The position numbers and the translations under genes are program-made. Positions 25,013 to 35,472 of a stretch of DNA of 64,000 nucleotides are shown piece after piece (the stretch's first letter is position 1; each line of letters begins with the position of its first letter). A model generated the notes under the pieces. The model was not told the origin of the DNA. It made no database searches and worked only from the letters and a program-made list of their open reading frames with translations. The DNA lies in contig NZ_BMRF01000005.1 of assembly GCF_014648495.1 (NCBI RefSeq), positions 186,001 to 250,000 of the forward strand, given 5' to 3'. The DNA comes from Actinomadura cremea. GTDB lineage: Bacteria; Actinomycetota; Actinomycetes; Streptosporangiales; Streptosporangiaceae.

Positions 25013-25023
25013 GCCCCGAGCCC

Positions 25024-25650
25024 TTACTTGGAGTAGAGCTCGACGATCAGCTGCTCCTGGACGGGAGCGTCGATCTGCTGCCGGACCGGCAGCGAGTGCA
25101 CGAAGATCCGCATCTTGTCGGCGTCCACGCCCAGCCACGCCGGAACCTGGCGGTCGCCGGCCTCGGCCTTGGCGACCTGGAACGGCGTCATCTCCAGCGA
25201 CTTGGGCTTGACGTCGACGATGTCGGCCTCGCCGACGAGCGCCGACGGGATGTTGATCTTCTTGCCGTTGATCCGGATGTGACCGTGCCGGATCAGCTGG
25301 CGGGCCATGTCGCGGGACTTGGCGAAGCCACCGCGGTAGACCACGTTGTCCAGGCGGCGCTCCAGGAGGCCGAGCAGGTTGTCACCCGTCTTGCCGTCCT
25401 GGCGGTTCGCCTCGACGTAGTAGTTGCTGAACTGCCGCTCAAGCACGCCGTAGATGCGCTTGGCCTTCTGCTTCTCGCGCAGCTGCAGCAGGTACTCGGT
25501 CTCCTTCGGCCGACCGCGGCCGTGCTCACCCGGCGGGTAAGGACGGATCTCGATCGGGCACTTCGGGCCCTCGCACTTGCTGCCCTTGAGGAACAGCTTC
25601 ATCTTCTCGCGGCGGCAGAGCTTGCAGTCCGCACCGGTGTAACGAGCCAT
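25024..25650 (-). CDS. rpsD: Ribosomal protein S4 (uS4)
   Basis: Primary 16S-binding protein, 208 residues. It begins ARYTGADCKLCRREKMKLFLKG and has the zinc-type Cys set (CKLC and, further on, CEGPKCP), so this is a C+ form of S4. The S4 RNA-binding domain follows (LERRLDNVVYRGGFAKSRDMARQLIRHGHIRING). In many bacteria S4 represses its own operon; a hairpin downstream at 24978-25012 could be part of such control, but that is inference. It lies between rpsK and rpoA. Confidence 0.97.
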   Translation of the reverse strand: MARYTGADCKLCRREKMKLFLKGSKCEGPKCPIEIRPYPPGEHGRGRPKETEYLLQLREKQKAKRIYGVLERQFSNYYVEANRQDGKTGDNLLGLLERRLDNVVYRGGFAKSRDMARQLIRHGHIRINGKKINIPSALVGEADIVDVKPKSLEMTPFQVAKAEAGDRQVPAWLGVDADKMRIFVHSLPVRQQIDAPVQEQLIVELYSK

Positions 25651-25669
25651 TGTTCTAGATCTCCTGACC

Positions 25670-26071
25670 TCAGACCCGGCGACGCTTCGGCGGGCGGCAG
25701 CCGTTGTGCGGGACGGGCGTGACGTCCTGGATCGAGCCCACCTCGAGCCCGGTCGCCTGCAGCGAGCGGATGGCGGTCTCGCGGCCCGAACCCGGGCCCT
25801 TCACGAAGACGTCGACCTTGCGCATGCCGTGCTCCATCGCGCGCCGGGCGGCGGCCTCGGCGGCCTGCTGGGCGGCGAACGGCGTCGACTTGCGGGAGCC
25901 CTTGAAGCCCACGTGGCCGGAGGAGGCCCAGGAGATCACGTTCCCGTTGGGGTCGGTGATCGAGACGATCGTGTTGTTGAACGTGCTCTTGATGTGGGCG
26001 TGCCCGTGAGCGACGTTCTTCTTTTCCTTGCGGCGCACCTTCTTGGCGCCGACACGGCTCTTAGGAGGCAT
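25670..26071 (-). CDS. rpsK: Ribosomal protein S11 (uS11)
   Basis: Platform protein of the 30S subunit next to the mRNA exit, 133 residues. It starts [26 protein letters not shown], with the conserved [36 protein letters not shown] and [16 protein letters not shown] blocks. It is co-directional with rpsM upstream (55-base gap) and rpsD downstream (19-base gap). Confidence 0.98.
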   Translation of the reverse strand: MPPKSRVGAKKVRRKEKKNVAHGHAHIKSTFNNTIVSITDPNGNVISWASSGHVGFKGSRKSTPFAAQQAAEAAARRAMEHGMRKVDVFVKGPGSGRETAIRSLQATGLEVGSIQDVTPVPHNGCRPPKRRRV

Positions 26072-26126
26072 CTGCTCTCTCTACTCTCGAGGTCGTCGGA
26101 CCGTGGCGGGCTGAGCCCGCGACGGA

Positions 26127-26507
26127 CTACTTCTTGCCGGCCTTCTTCTTGCCGGCCACGGTCTTCTTCTTGCCCTTGCGGGTGCGCGCGTTGGTCTGCG
26201 TGCGCTGGCCGTGGACCGGAAGCCCGCGGCGGTGCCGGATGCCCTGGTAGCAACCGATCTCGATCTTGCGGCGGATGTCGGCCTGGATCTCCCGGCGGAG
26301 GTCGCCCTCGATCCGGTAGTTGCCCTCGATCCAGTCGCGCAGCCTGATCAGCTCGTCGTCGCCGAGCTGGTGCACCCGCAGGTCGCCGCTGATGCCGGTG
26401 CCCGCGAGGGTCTCCAGCGCGCGGGTCCTGCCGATCCCGAAGATGTAGGTGAGAGCGACCTCGACGCGCTTTTCGCGCGGGAGGTCGACGCCGAGAAGGC
26501 GTGCCAT
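26127..26507 (-). CDS. rpsM: Ribosomal protein S13 (uS13)
   Basis: Head protein of the 30S subunit forming intersubunit bridges and contacting P-site tRNA. ATG at 26507 gives [25 protein letters not shown]; a longer in-frame form lacks support. It has [20 protein letters not shown] and the tRNA-contacting [23 protein letters not shown], followed by a Lys-rich tail. It has 126 residues and is the first gene of the S13-S11-S4-alpha-L17 group, preceded by rpmJ and infA. Confidence 0.97.
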   Translation of the reverse strand: MARLLGVDLPREKRVEVALTYIFGIGRTRALETLAGTGISGDLRVHQLGDDELIRLRDWIEGNYRIEGDLRREIQADIRRKIEIGCYQGIRHRRGLPVHGQRTQTNARTRKGKKKTVAGKKKAGKK

Positions 26508-26704
26508 GTGGGCAGTTCCTTTCATTGCGCGGAGGTATGGACGCATCGCGTCCGCACACACCCTGCCCGGGTGGCGGCCTCGGCCTCCGTCGATCCGAGG
26601 GTGGTCCCTTCACACGCCACTGCCGTACGCCCCGGGGGACGTACGGCGGAACGCGCGAAGGCTGCGATGCGCTTGTGTCGAGCGGGTCCGGCGGCCTGCG
26701 GCCG

Positions 26705-26818
26705 TCAGCCCTGGCGCTGCTTGTGGCGCGGGTCGGAGCAGATCACCATGACCCGGCCGTGCCGGCGGATCACGCGGCAGTTCTTGCAGATCTTCTTGAC
26801 GCTCGGCTTGACCTTCAC
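26705..26818 (-). CDS. rpmJ: Ribosomal protein L36 (bL36), zinc-ribbon form
   Basis: A 37-residue protein. The reverse strand from GTG at 26818 reads [14 protein letters not shown], then [13 protein letters not shown], then [10 protein letters not shown] and a TGA at 26705. The C-x2-C ... C ... H ligands of the zinc-binding L36 are intact. GGAG-like bases and the usual infA-rpmJ-rpsM order support it. Confidence 0.95.
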   Translation of the reverse strand: MKVKPSVKKICKNCRVIRRHGRVMVICSDPRHKQRQG

Positions 26819-26940
26819 TGGGTCTCCTAAGTCCTAGGGTCACCCCCGCACCGCCACGCGCGAGAGAGGCAACCTCAGTGAATTACTGGCCGCGGAGCTC
26901 TCCCCTCACCGGAGTGCGGGGCGGGCCCTGCGGCAGCTGT

Positions 26941-27162
26941 TCACTTGTACCGGTAGACGATCCGACCGCGCGTGAGGTCGTAGGGGCTCAGCTCCACAAC
27001 GACGCGGTCGTCCGGCAGGATTCGGATGTAGTGCATCCGCATCTTGCCGCTGATGTGGGCGAGCACCTTGTGCCCGTTGTCGAGCTCCACCTTGAACATG
27101 GCGTTGGGCAGCGACTCGATGACGGTGCCCTCGATCTCGATGGCCCCTTCTTTCTTGGGCAT
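26941..27162 (-). CDS. infA: Translation initiation factor IF-1
   Basis: A 73-residue OB-fold protein that binds the ribosomal A site during initiation and helps IF-2 and IF-3. It reads [20 protein letters not shown] and [20 protein letters not shown], ending in [13 protein letters not shown], which is full length and typical. It is the first gene of the infA-rpmJ-rpsM run, with its own promoter at 27304-27329. Confidence 0.98.
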   Translation of the reverse strand: MPKKEGAIEIEGTVIESLPNAMFKVELDNGHKVLAHISGKMRMHYIRILPDDRVVVELSPYDLTRGRIVYRYK

Positions 27163-27303
27163 GTCCTCCGCGCTTCACTGATCGGCTCATTGGACGACGG
27201 TCCGACGCGTCCTTCGATGCGATCCTCGCCCGCCCGCAGGCGGGCCCACGGCGAATCAACGCCGAGAACAGGGAATCGGGTGGTCGCGACGGACCGACAC
27301 AGG

Positions 27304-27309
27304 AGTGTA
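27304..27309 (-). promoter_or_regulatory. Putative -10 box of the infA operon
   Basis: The reverse strand reads TACACT, with TTCGCA about 18 bases upstream (27328-27333) as a weak -35. It would give an infA leader of about 135 bases. The 271-base region 27163-27433 holds this promoter and the divergent start of the 27434 gene; I see no gene in it. Confidence 0.45.
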
Positions 27310-27433
27310 CGCCACCCACCCCCCGAATGCGAAATCAGCGCATGATACGGCGGCGGAGACTGCTCCCAACAGAAGCATACCCTGCCTGGGCGTTGGTACC
27401 TTTCAGGAGTAGAGACGGACGAGGAGGGTCAGC

Positions 27434-27991
27434 ATGCCGAGCTATGACTTCGCGCTGATCCTCAGCCGTCCCCTCTACGAGGAGGAACTGGACCCCCTGT
27501 TCGACCGCACCCACGGCGCGGTCACGGTGTCCATCATCACCGAGCCGCAGCACGCCGAACGCCCCGGCAACGCGTCCTGCACGTGGCAGGGCGCGACCCT
27601 CGCGGCGGCGATCATGGAGCTGGTCGAGTACGTCGAGACGAGCGCCCCGGGCCTGCACGTCCTGCAGGTGGAGGCCGATCCGCTGCTGACCATCCGCGAC
27701 ATCGCCGAGCGCGTCGGCCGCTCGACCGACTCCGTCCGGCACGCCATCACCGGCGCCCGCGGCGCCACCGGCTTCCCGGCGTCGGAGATGTCGACGGCGG
27801 GCCACCGGCTGTGGCGCTGGTCGAAGGTCGCGGCCTGGTACGGTCTCGACGACCCGCAGCTCGTCGAGGCGAAGCCGACCGTGCAGGCGATCAACGGCTG
27901 GCTCGCCCTGCGCGACGTCGTCCCCGACGTGGCACCCGCCCCCGAGGACGTCACCTCGGCGCTCTCCCTGGTGATCCCCCACGTGGCCTGA
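27434..27991 (+). CDS. Hypothetical protein with central helix-turn-helix
   Basis: A 185-residue protein. ATG at 27434 has a strong GAGGAGGGTCAGC ribosome site. Residues about 5-80 form an alpha/beta segment (SYDFALILSRPLYEEELDPLFD, then VTVSIITEP). Residues about 83-130 contain a DNA-binding helix-turn-helix of MerR/Xis flavour: LLTIRDIAERVGRSTDSVRH followed by FPASEMSTAGHRLWRWSKVAAWYG, where the WRWS.VAAWYG ending recalls excisionase-like wings. The C-terminus is short and helical. It stands alone on the plus strand inside the minus-strand ribosomal supercluster, divergent from infA. I cannot name a function. Confidence 0.7.
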   Translation: MPSYDFALILSRPLYEEELDPLFDRTHGAVTVSIITEPQHAERPGNASCTWQGATLAAAIMELVEYVETSAPGLHVLQVEADPLLTIRDIAERVGRSTDSVRHAITGARGATGFPASEMSTAGHRLWRWSKVAAWYGLDDPQLVEAKPTVQAINGWLALRDVVPDVAPAPEDVTSALSLVIPHVA

Positions 27992-28324
27992 CACCCCCGC
28001 ACGCCCCCGCGAAGGCCACCGGATCGCGCCGGGTCGCTTCTCCATGACCCGCCGCCTCGAAGGCGTCGCCCGCCCCGGCGGCCGGAGCGGAGTTCCGTGG
28101 AGCGGGAGCCGTCGGTCCGTCTCCAGCTACCGTTCAGGGTGTGGGGACAGCACCGATACTCCCCCGAGACCGGGTCGTGATCTTCTTCTCATTCCGCCGA
28201 GTCGACAGCCCGGCCGACTGACGACAAGATCGTCCCGGCACGGGACCCCGGCGGTGCGGCCGGGCGGCGGCCCTCGGGACGCCCGGACGGCGGGTCCGTG
28301 GTTTTCTTGCAAGGGGGAGGATCA
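27992..28324. other. Intergenic region, no gene seen
   Basis: This 333-base gap lies between two rightward genes. It has only short unconvincing frames. Near its end AAGGGGGAGG forms the ribosome site of the phosphodiesterase gene. A promoter for that gene must lie here, but I could not fix one with confidence. Confidence 0.5.
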
Positions 28325-29140
28325 ATGGCGATCATCGCGCAGTTGAGCGACATCCACCTGGCGGCCGGGAAGGACGGCGAGGTCGATGACGGCTCGGGGC
28401 CGGTGCGCGCCCTGCGGGCCGCGGTGTCGAGCCTGCTGACGCTGCCCGCGCGGCCGGACGCCGTGGTGCTCACCGGGGACCTGGCCGACGGCGGGCTGCT
28501 CGCCGAGTACACCCGCCTGCACGCACTGCTGTCGCCGCTGCCGATGGCCGTCTACCCTATGCCGGGCAACCACGACGACCGGGACGCGCTGCGCGCCGTG
28601 TTCAAGGACCATCCGGCGGTCGCCGCCACCGGGACCGTTCCACAGGCGCCGCTGCAGTACGCGGTGGACGTCGCCGGGACGCGGCTGGTCTGCTGCGACA
28701 CGACGGTGGACGGGCACCCGCACGGGCATCTCGACGAGGACCGGCTGCGGTGGCTGGACGAGACGCTCGCCGCGGCCCCCGACACGCCGACGGTCGTCGC
28801 GACGCACCATCCGCCGTTCCCGATCGGGATCCGGTTCATCGACGACATGCGGTTCGTCGACCCCGCGGGGTTCGCCGACGTGGTCGCGCGGCACCCGCAG
28901 ATCGTCCGCGTCATCTCCGGGCACGTGCATCGCGGGTCGGTGGGGTCGGTCGGCGGCAAGGTCAGCACGACGTGCCCGAGCACCTACCGGCAGCTGTTCC
29001 TCGACCTGACGCATCCGGGGCGCGCGGCGGTGACCGGGGAGCCGGCGGGGTTCGCGATCCACCTGGTGGACGAGCACGGCTCGGCGACGACGCACTTCGT
29101 CCCGACGGGCAACTACCGCCCGCTGATGGACGTGGAGTGA
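28325..29140 (+). CDS. Calcineurin-like phosphodiesterase (CpdA-like)
   Basis: A 271-residue cytoplasmic metallophosphoesterase of the class III cyclic-nucleotide phosphodiesterase type. All metal motifs are present: AQLSDIHLA (Asp9, His11), LTGDLADGG, MPGNHDDR, ATHHPPFP and SGHVHRGS. ATG at 28325 has a strong AAGGGGGAGG site. The fold and length match CpdA and mycobacterial Rv0805, which hydrolyse cAMP and other phosphodiesters; the real substrate is open. It is transcribed against the flanking ribosomal genes and converges with the DUF1707 gene, with a 4-base gap. Confidence 0.9.
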   Translation: MAIIAQLSDIHLAAGKDGEVDDGSGPVRALRAAVSSLLTLPARPDAVVLTGDLADGGLLAEYTRLHALLSPLPMAVYPMPGNHDDRDALRAVFKDHPAVAATGTVPQAPLQYAVDVAGTRLVCCDTTVDGHPHGHLDEDRLRWLDETLAAAPDTPTVVATHHPPFPIGIRFIDDMRFVDPAGFADVVARHPQIVRVISGHVHRGSVGSVGGKVSTTCPSTYRQLFLDLTHPGRAAVTGEPAGFAIHLVDEHGSATTHFVPTGNYRPLMDVE

Positions 29141-29144
29141 CGCG

Positions 29145-29579
29145 TCACTCGCGCCGCGACCCCATGATCGCCTGGATGAGCAGGACGGCGCCCCACGGCC
29201 CCACGACCCAGAGCCACCACGGGTAGACGAACCCGGCCGTCACGCCGATGATCAGCCAGATGACGAAGTTGAGCCCGCCCACGGCCGCCAGCCCGGCCCA
29301 CGCCGCACGCCGGACGCCCGCCTCGTCGCGCGTCCGCCGTACGGGCGGCTCGGTGCTCTTGGCCTGCGTCGCGGGGACGGGCAACTGGTAGAGGTCCTCC
29401 TCGGGGAGGTCGGCGGTGACCTTCTCGAGTTGTCCGAGCGTTCTCGCACCGTAGACGTCCTCGAGCCGTTCCTGCAGTTCGTCCACCGTGATGCGGCCGA
29501 CGGCGCAGTGCTCGCGCAGGCTCGCGGCCACCCGGTCGCGGTCGGCGTCCGATGCCCGCATGTCCGGATTCGGCGCCAC
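29145..29579 (-). CDS. DUF1707 protein with two-helix membrane tail
   Basis: A 144-residue protein. The N-terminus MRASDADRDRVAASLREHCAVGRITVDELQERLEDVYGARTLGQLEKVTADLP is a textbook DUF1707 domain (the SHOCT-like actinobacterial helix pair). Residues about 90-140 hold two transmembrane helices (VGGLNFVIWLIIGVTAGFV, WLWVVGPWGAVLLIQAIM). I chose GTG at 29579 because GGGAGGGAG lies 6 bases upstream. DUF1707 proteins are abundant, often near phosphatases or signalling genes; the role is unknown. It runs in the direction of the map gene 25 bases upstream and may be its trailing partner. Confidence 0.85.
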   Translation of the reverse strand: MAPNPDMRASDADRDRVAASLREHCAVGRITVDELQERLEDVYGARTLGQLEKVTADLPEEDLYQLPVPATQAKSTEPPVRRTRDEAGVRRAAWAGLAAVGGLNFVIWLIIGVTAGFVYPWWLWVVGPWGAVLLIQAIMGSRRE

Positions 29580-29604
29580 GTCAGCTCCCTCCCGAAGCGC
29601 CCCG

Positions 29605-30423
29605 TCAGGGCGCGGTCTGTCCTCCCAGCTTGGCGAACCACTCCCGGCCCTCGTCAAGAGCGGTCAGCACGCGCGGGCCGTCGGGCGTGACGGCGAACGT
29701 GTGCTCGAAGTGCGCCGAGGCGCGCCCGTCGGTGGTGATGACGGTCCAGCCGTCATCCAGTTCAACGGTCTGCTTCGTGCCGAGGTTCACCATGGGCTCC
29801 ACGGCGAAGCACATTCCGGGCCGCAGCAGCGGGCCGTGCCCGGGGGCGCCGTGGTTGGGGATGAGCGGGTCCATGTGCATCTCGGTGCCGATGCCGTGCC
29901 CCCCGTACCCCTCGACGATGCCGTAGGGGCCCTGAGAGCGGACGTACGACTCGACGGCGTGCGAGATGTCCGTGAGCCTCGCCCCGGCGGTTCCGGCGGC
30001 CAGGCCGTGCCACAGGGACGCCTCGGTCACCTCGAGCAGCCGCTCGAGGTCGTCGGTGATCTCCCCGACGGGGACGGTGATCGCGGCGTCGCCGTGCCAG
30101 CCCTGGACGATCGCGCCGCAGTCGATCGAGACGACGTCGCCGTCGTGCAGCACCTTCCCCGCGCGGGGGATGCCGTGCACGATCTCCTCGTTGACGGACG
30201 CGCAGATCGTCCCGGTGAAGCCGTGGTAGCCCTTGAACGACGGGACGCCGCCGTTGTCGCGGATGTGCTCCTCCGCGACGGCGTCGAGGTCCAGCGTGGT
30301 GATCCCCGGCTTGACCGACTCCCGCAGCAGCTCGAGCGTCCGGCCGACCAGCAGGCCGGCGGCCCGCATCAGCTCGATCTGCTCGGCGGTCTTGACCTGG
30401 ATCGCGGGCCTGCGTCTGAACAT
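29605..30423 (-). CDS. map: Methionine aminopeptidase, type I
   Basis: Removes the initiator Met from new proteins. The 272-residue enzyme has the pita-bread fold blocks GYHGFTGTICASVNEEIVHGIP, DVVSIDCGAIVQGWHGDAAIT (two Asp metal ligands), GYGGHGIGTEMHMDP (His ligand), CFAVEPMV (Glu) and ASAHFEHTFAVT (Glu). The N-terminus RRRPAIQVKTAEQIELMRAAG lacks the SH3-binding extension of some mycobacterial MetAPs. It follows secY-adk in the standard order. Confidence 0.97.
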   Translation of the reverse strand: MFRRRPAIQVKTAEQIELMRAAGLLVGRTLELLRESVKPGITTLDLDAVAEEHIRDNGGVPSFKGYHGFTGTICASVNEEIVHGIPRAGKVLHDGDVVSIDCGAIVQGWHGDAAITVPVGEITDDLERLLEVTEASLWHGLAAGTAGARLTDISHAVESYVRSQGPYGIVEGYGGHGIGTEMHMDPLIPNHGAPGHGPLLRPGMCFAVEPMVNLGTKQTVELDDGWTVITTDGRASAHFEHTFAVTPDGPRVLTALDEGREWFAKLGGQTAP

Positions 30424-30513
30424 CCCTCTCCCAAAACGGCGTCGCCGGGACCGCGAGTGCGATCCCGGCGATCGTGCGCGGTCGCCCGCGCGCGCGGCTC
30501 GGCGTCTCCGTCG

Positions 30514-31160
30514 TCACTCCGACGGGCGGAGTGCGCCCAGCGCGCGTCCGGTGACCTCATCGACCGGGCCGGTGGCATCGATGCGCACCAGAATGCCCTC
30601 GTCTCCATAGAACCGCACGATGGGCGCGGTCTGTTCCTGGTAGACCTCGAGCCGGTGCCGGACGACGTCTTCCTTGTCGTCGTCCCGCTGGAACAGGTGC
30701 CCGCCGCAGTCGTCGCAGATGTCGTCCTTCTTGTCGTCGAAGTCGACGTGCCAGATCTTTCCGCACTTGGTGCAGGTGCGCCGGCCCGACAGCCGCCGGA
30801 CGACCTCGTCCTCGTCCACGACGAGTTCGAGGACGATGTCGAGCCGGACACCGAACTCGTCGAGGATCTTCTTGAGGGTCTCCGCTTGGGGAACGTTGCG
30901 CGGGAAGCCGTCCAGGAGGAAGCCGCTGCGAGCGTCGTCCTCGGCCAGCCGGTCGCGCACCATGGCGATGGTGATCTCGTCGGGGACGAGGTCGCCGCGG
31001 TCCATGAACTCCTTGGCCTTGCGGCCGAGTTCGGTGCCGCCGCTCACGTTGGCGCGGAAGATGTCACCTGTCGAGATCTTCGGGATGGACAGATGCTCTG
31101 CGATGAACTGGGCCTGCGTCCCCTTGCCCGCACCCGGGGGGCCCACCAGGACGATACGCA

Positions 31161-31161
<1 letters not shown>
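30514..31161 (-). CDS. adk: Adenylate kinase with zinc-binding lid
   Basis: Interconverts ATP and AMP with two ADP. It has 215 residues. The P-loop [18 protein letters not shown] is at the N-terminus, followed by the AMP-binding STGDIFR and FLLDGFPRN. The lid (about residues 125-165) carries two Cys pairs, CTKCG and CDDCGG, spaced by ~20 residues, which marks the long zinc-lid form. Many actinobacterial adk proteins are short-lid, so this is a mild oddity. GTG at 31161 shares one base with the secY stop. Confidence 0.97.
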
Positions 31162-32459
<1,298 letters not shown>

Positions 32460-32546
32460 TCCTCCTGCGCGACTGACGAAATCTTGGCCGCCGAGGGGCC
32501 GGTTACAGGTCCATGCGGTTCGGCGGGGACGGCCGTGTGCAAGCTC

Positions 32547-32576
32547 ACGTTAGCCGCCTCGCCGGTGTGACTCTAA
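32547..32576 (-). promoter_or_regulatory. Putative promoter for secY-adk-map
   Basis: Reverse-strand TTAGAG (32571-32576) and TAACGT (32547-32552) are 18 bases apart. It lies in the 210-base gap between rplO and secY and gives a leader of about 80 bases. Confidence 0.5.
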
Positions 32577-32669
32577 CAGCAGATGCGAACGGGGCCGCCT
32601 CGCCGCCGCCAGGACCTTCCGGCACCCGGCGCAAGGCGAAGACGGCCCCCGCATAGAAGGTGTTCCTTC

Positions 32670-33152
32670 TTACAGCTCGTCGGCGGTTCCACCGGCGGCG
32701 GCGATCTTCTCCTTCGCGGCACCGGAGAAGGCGTGCACCTTCACCTGAACCGCGACGGAGATCTCTCCGCTGCCGAGGACCTTGACCGGACGGCCGCCGC
32801 GAACGGCGCCCTTGGCCGCCAGGTCCTCCGCCGTCACCTCGCCGCCCTCGGGGTAGAGCGCGGCGAGCTTGTCCAGGTTCACGACCTGGAACTCGACCCG
32901 GTTCGGGTTCTTGAAGCCCTTGAGCTTCGGCACCCGGCGGATCAGGGGCATCTGGCCGCCCTCGAACCCGACGGGGACGGTGCTGCGGGCCTTCGTGCCC
33001 TTGGTGCCGCGACCCGCCGTCTTGCCCTTGGACGCCTCGCCGCGGCCCTTGCGGGTCTTGGCCCTGTTGGCGCCGGGGGCGGGACGCAGGTCGTGCAGCT
33101 TCAGGGGCGCGCCCTCGGAACCCGAGGTGTTCTTCTCGAGATCAGCCGCCAT
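32670..33152 (-). CDS. rplO: Ribosomal protein L15 (uL15)
   Basis: Late-assembly protein of the 50S central region, 160 residues. It starts with a short acidic stretch and then [40 protein letters not shown], the long basic arm that threads into 23S r[24 protein letters not shown] and the globular C-terminus ([28 protein letters not shown]) follow. It is the last gene of the spc operon segment, 1 base after rpmD. Confidence 0.97.
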   Translation of the reverse strand: MAADLEKNTSGSEGAPLKLHDLRPAPGANRAKTRKGRGEASKGKTAGRGTKGTKARSTVPVGFEGGQMPLIRRVPKLKGFKNPNRVEFQVVNLDKLAALYPEGGEVTAEDLAAKGAVRGGRPVKVLGSGEISVAVQVKVHAFSGAAKEKIAAAGGTADEL

Positions 33153-33153
33153 G

Positions 33154-33336
33154 TCAGTCGACCTCCTCGACGGTGACCAGGTGGGCCACCGTCCGGATCA
33201 TGCCGCGCACCTCGGGGCGGTCCTCGCGGACCACGGTCTGCCCGATCTTCTTCAGGCCGAGGGTGCGCAGCGTGTCACGCTGGTTCTGCTTCTCGCTGAT
33301 CACGGACTTCTTCTGCGTGATCTTCAGCTGGCTCAT
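33154..33336 (-). CDS. rpmD: Ribosomal protein L30 (uL30)
   Basis: A 60-residue protein: [20 protein letters not shown] and [20 protein letters not shown], ending in [18 protein letters not shown]. It is complete and typical of the bacterial short form. ATG overlaps the rpsE stop (ATGA), so it is coupled to S5 translation. Confidence 0.97.
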   Translation of the reverse strand: MSQLKITQKKSVISEKQNQRDTLRTLGLKKIGQTVVREDRPEVRGMIRTVAHLVTVEEVD

Positions 33337-33956
33337 GACGACGCGACCTCCGCCCGCGGCTCGCTGCCGGCGGCACGGGCCCGCAGCATGGCGGCCGGAG
33401 CGACGTCCTCGATCGGCAGGCCGCGCTTGGCCGCGATCTCCTCGGGACGCTTCAGCGCCTTCAGGCCCGCGATCGTGGCGTGCACGATGTTGATCGCGTT
33501 GTCGCTGCCCAGCGACTTGCTCAGCACGTCGTGGATGCCGGCGGCCTCCAGGACGGCGCGGACCGGGCCGCCCGCGATGACACCGGTACCGGGGCTCGCC
33601 GGACGCAGCAGGACCTCGCCCGCGGCGTCGCGCGCCTGCACCAGGTGCGGGATGGTGCCCTGGATCCGCGGCACCTTGAAGAAGTGCTTCTTGGCCTCCT
33701 CGACGCCCTTGGCGATCGCGGCCGGCACCTCCTTGGCCTTGCCGTAGCCGACGCCGACGGTGCCGTTACCGTCACCGACGATCACGAGGGCGGTGAAGCT
33801 GAAGCGACGCCCGCCCTTGACGACCTTGGCGACACGGTTGATCGCCACGACCTTCTCGATGTACGACTGGCCCTTGTCGGCGCCACCGCGGCGGTCGTCG
33901 CGGCGGCCGTCGCGACGGTCGCCACCCTGACCGCCACCACGCCTCTGCGCTGCCAT
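33333..33956 (-). CDS. rpsE: Ribosomal protein S5 (uS5) with RG-rich N-terminus
   Basis: Accuracy and helicase-related protein of the 30S subunit, 207 residues. ATG at 33956 gives [20 protein letters not shown], an unusually Gly/Arg-rich leader of about 30 residues. The canonical [38 protein letters not shown] follows. The spectinomycin-related loop near VVKGGRR is intact. The C-terminal domain has [24 protein letters not shown]. It lies between rplR and rpmD. Confidence 0.96.
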   Translation of the reverse strand: MAAQRRGGGQGGDRRDGRRDDRRGGADKGQSYIEKVVAINRVAKVVKGGRRFSFTALVIVGDGNGTVGVGYGKAKEVPAAIAKGVEEAKKHFFKVPRIQGTIPHLVQARDAAGEVLLRPASPGTGVIAGGPVRAVLEAAGIHDVLSKSLGSDNAINIVHATIAGLKALKRPEEIAAKRGLPIEDVAPAAMLRARAAGSEPRAEVASS

Positions 33957-33996
33957 CAGTGGTTCCTCTTCTCGTTCGTGACCTTCACAAGGGCCG

Positions 33997-34383
33997 TCAC
34001 AGCTGCAGGCCCCCCTCGCGCGCACCGTCCGCGACAGCGGCGATGCGGCCGTGGTACTTGTTGCCGCCCCGGTCGAACACGACGGCGGAGACGCCGGCCT
34101 CCTTCGCACGGGCGGCGACGAGCTCGCCGACCTTGCGGGACTTGGCCGTCTTGTCGCCGGAGTCGGCGCGCAGGTCCGCCTCCATCGTCGACGCGCTGGC
34201 CAGCGTGTGGCCCTTGGCGTCGTCGATGACCTGGACGAAGACGTGCTGGTTGGAGCGGGTCACGACCAGGCGCGGCCGGGCGGCGCTGCCCACGACCTTC
34301 TTGCGGACCCGCAGGTGCCGGCGCCTGCGGGACTTCGCCCGCGCCGACGTGGCCTTCCCGGCCAGGGTCTTGGTGCCTGCCAT
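33997..34383 (-). CDS. rplR: Ribosomal protein L18 (uL18)
   Basis: 5S rRNA-binding protein, 128 residues: a basic N-terminus [31 protein letters not shown], then [32 protein letters not shown] and the conserved [28 protein letters not shown]. It is standard length and starts 3 bases before the rplF stop region. Confidence 0.97.
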   Translation of the reverse strand: MAGTKTLAGKATSARAKSRRRRHLRVRKKVVGSAARPRLVVTRSNQHVFVQVIDDAKGHTLASASTMEADLRADSGDKTAKSRKVGELVAARAKEAGVSAVVFDRGGNKYHGRIAAVADGAREGGLQL

Positions 34384-34385
34384 GA

Positions 34386-34922
34386 CTACTTACCAGCCTT
34401 TCCGACCTTGCGGCGGATCTGCTCGCCCTCGTAACGCACGCCCTTGCCCTTGTACGGGTCGGGCTTGCGCAGCTTGCGGATGCGGGCGGCGATCTCGCCG
34501 ACGAGCTGCTTGTCGATGCCCTCGACGACGAGCTGGGTCTGCTTCTCCACCGTGAAGGTGATGCCCTCCGGGGGCTCGACCACGATCGGGTGGCTGTAGC
34601 CGAGCGAGAACTCGAGGTTCTTGCCCTTGGCCACCACACGGTAGCCGACACCCTGGATGACGAGGGTCTTCTTGTAGCCGTCCGTGACGCCGACCACCAT
34701 GTTGTTGATCAGCGTGCGGGTCAGCCCGTGCAGACCGCGCACCTTCTGGATGTCGTTCGGCCGGCTGACCGAGATGACCCCGTCCTCGAGGTTGACCTCG
34801 ATCGGCTCGGCGACGGTCTGCGACAGCGTGCCCTTCGGCCCCTTGACGGTGACCGTCTGGCCGTCGATGTTCACATCGACGCCACTCGGCACGGTGATGG
34901 GGGAACGTCCGATTCGCGACAT
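34386..34922 (-). CDS. rplF: Ribosomal protein L6 (uL6)
   Basis: Protein at the base of the L7/L12 stalk near the factor-binding site, 178 residues. ATG at 34922 gives [32 protein letters not shown]. The second domain has [26 protein letters not shown] and the [20 protein letters not shown] ending, which contacts the sarcin-ricin region. It follows rpsH by 16 bases. Confidence 0.97.
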   Translation of the reverse strand: MSRIGRSPITVPSGVDVNIDGQTVTVKGPKGTLSQTVAEPIEVNLEDGVISVSRPNDIQKVRGLHGLTRTLINNMVVGVTDGYKKTLVIQGVGYRVVAKGKNLEFSLGYSHPIVVEPPEGITFTVEKQTQLVVEGIDKQLVGEIAARIRKLRKPDPYKGKGVRYEGEQIRRKVGKAGK

Positions 34923-34938
34923 TGTTGGGTTCCTCCCT

Positions 34939-35337
34939 TCACCAGACGTAGGCGAGGACTTCCCCGCCCACGCCACGCTTGCCGGCCTGCCGGTCCGTCA
35001 TCAGGCCGGACGACGTCGAGATGATCGCGACGCCGAGTCCGCCCAGGACCTTCGGCAGGTTGTCCTTCTTCGCGTACACGCGGAGCCCCGGCTTCGAAAC
35101 GCGCTTGATGCCGGCGATCGAACGCTCACGGGTCGGACCGAACTTGAGCTCGATCTGGAGCTTCTTGCCGACCTCGGCGTCCTCCACGCTCCAACCCGAG
35201 ATGTAGCCCTCCTGCTGGAGGATCTCGGCGATGTGCGCCTTGATCTTCGAGTACGGCATCGCCACCTGGTCGTGGTACGCCGAATTCGCGTTCCGCAGAC
35301 GCGTCAACATGTCTGCGATCGGGTCGGTCATCGTCAT
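34939..35337 (-). CDS. rpsH: Ribosomal protein S8 (uS8)
   Basis: Primary 16S-binding protein of the central domain, 132 residues. It reads [37 protein letters not shown] and, at the end, [46 protein letters not shown]. In E. coli S8 represses the spc operon by binding its mRNA. Two hairpins lie in the gap just upstream (35406-35427 and 35450-35472) and would be places to look for such a site. Confidence 0.97.
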   Translation of the reverse strand: MTMTDPIADMLTRLRNANSAYHDQVAMPYSKIKAHIAEILQQEGYISGWSVEDAEVGKKLQIELKFGPTRERSIAGIKRVSKPGLRVYAKKDNLPKVLGGLGVAIISTSSGLMTDRQAGKRGVGGEVLAYVW

Positions 35338-35449
35338 GGCCTGCTGGCCCTCCTCGCCACGGTTTCCTCGGCCCGGCGAAGGCCGTGGACCTTTGGCGCG
35401 GTCGTGGGCACCCCGCTGGGTGCCCGGTGGTTATTACACGCCGGTTCCG

Positions 35450-35472
35450 CTCCCCCTCCCGCGGAGGGGGAG
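35450..35472 (-). promoter_or_regulatory. Hairpins between rpsN and rpsH
   Basis: CTCCCCCTCC (35450-35459) pairs perfectly with GGAGGGGGAG (35463-35472) over a 3-base loop, 4 bases after the rpsN stop. A second hairpin, GGGCACC/GGTGCCC, lies at 35406-35427. The rpsN-rpsH gap (139 bases) is unusually wide for this operon. Attenuation, mRNA processing or S8 feedback are possible. No T-run follows. Confidence 0.5.

Noticed and set aside
28044-28346. A 100-codon plus-strand frame in the gap before the phosphodiesterase
   Set aside because: Composition is Arg/Ser/Gly-rich, it overlaps the phosphodiesterase start and has no ribosome site.
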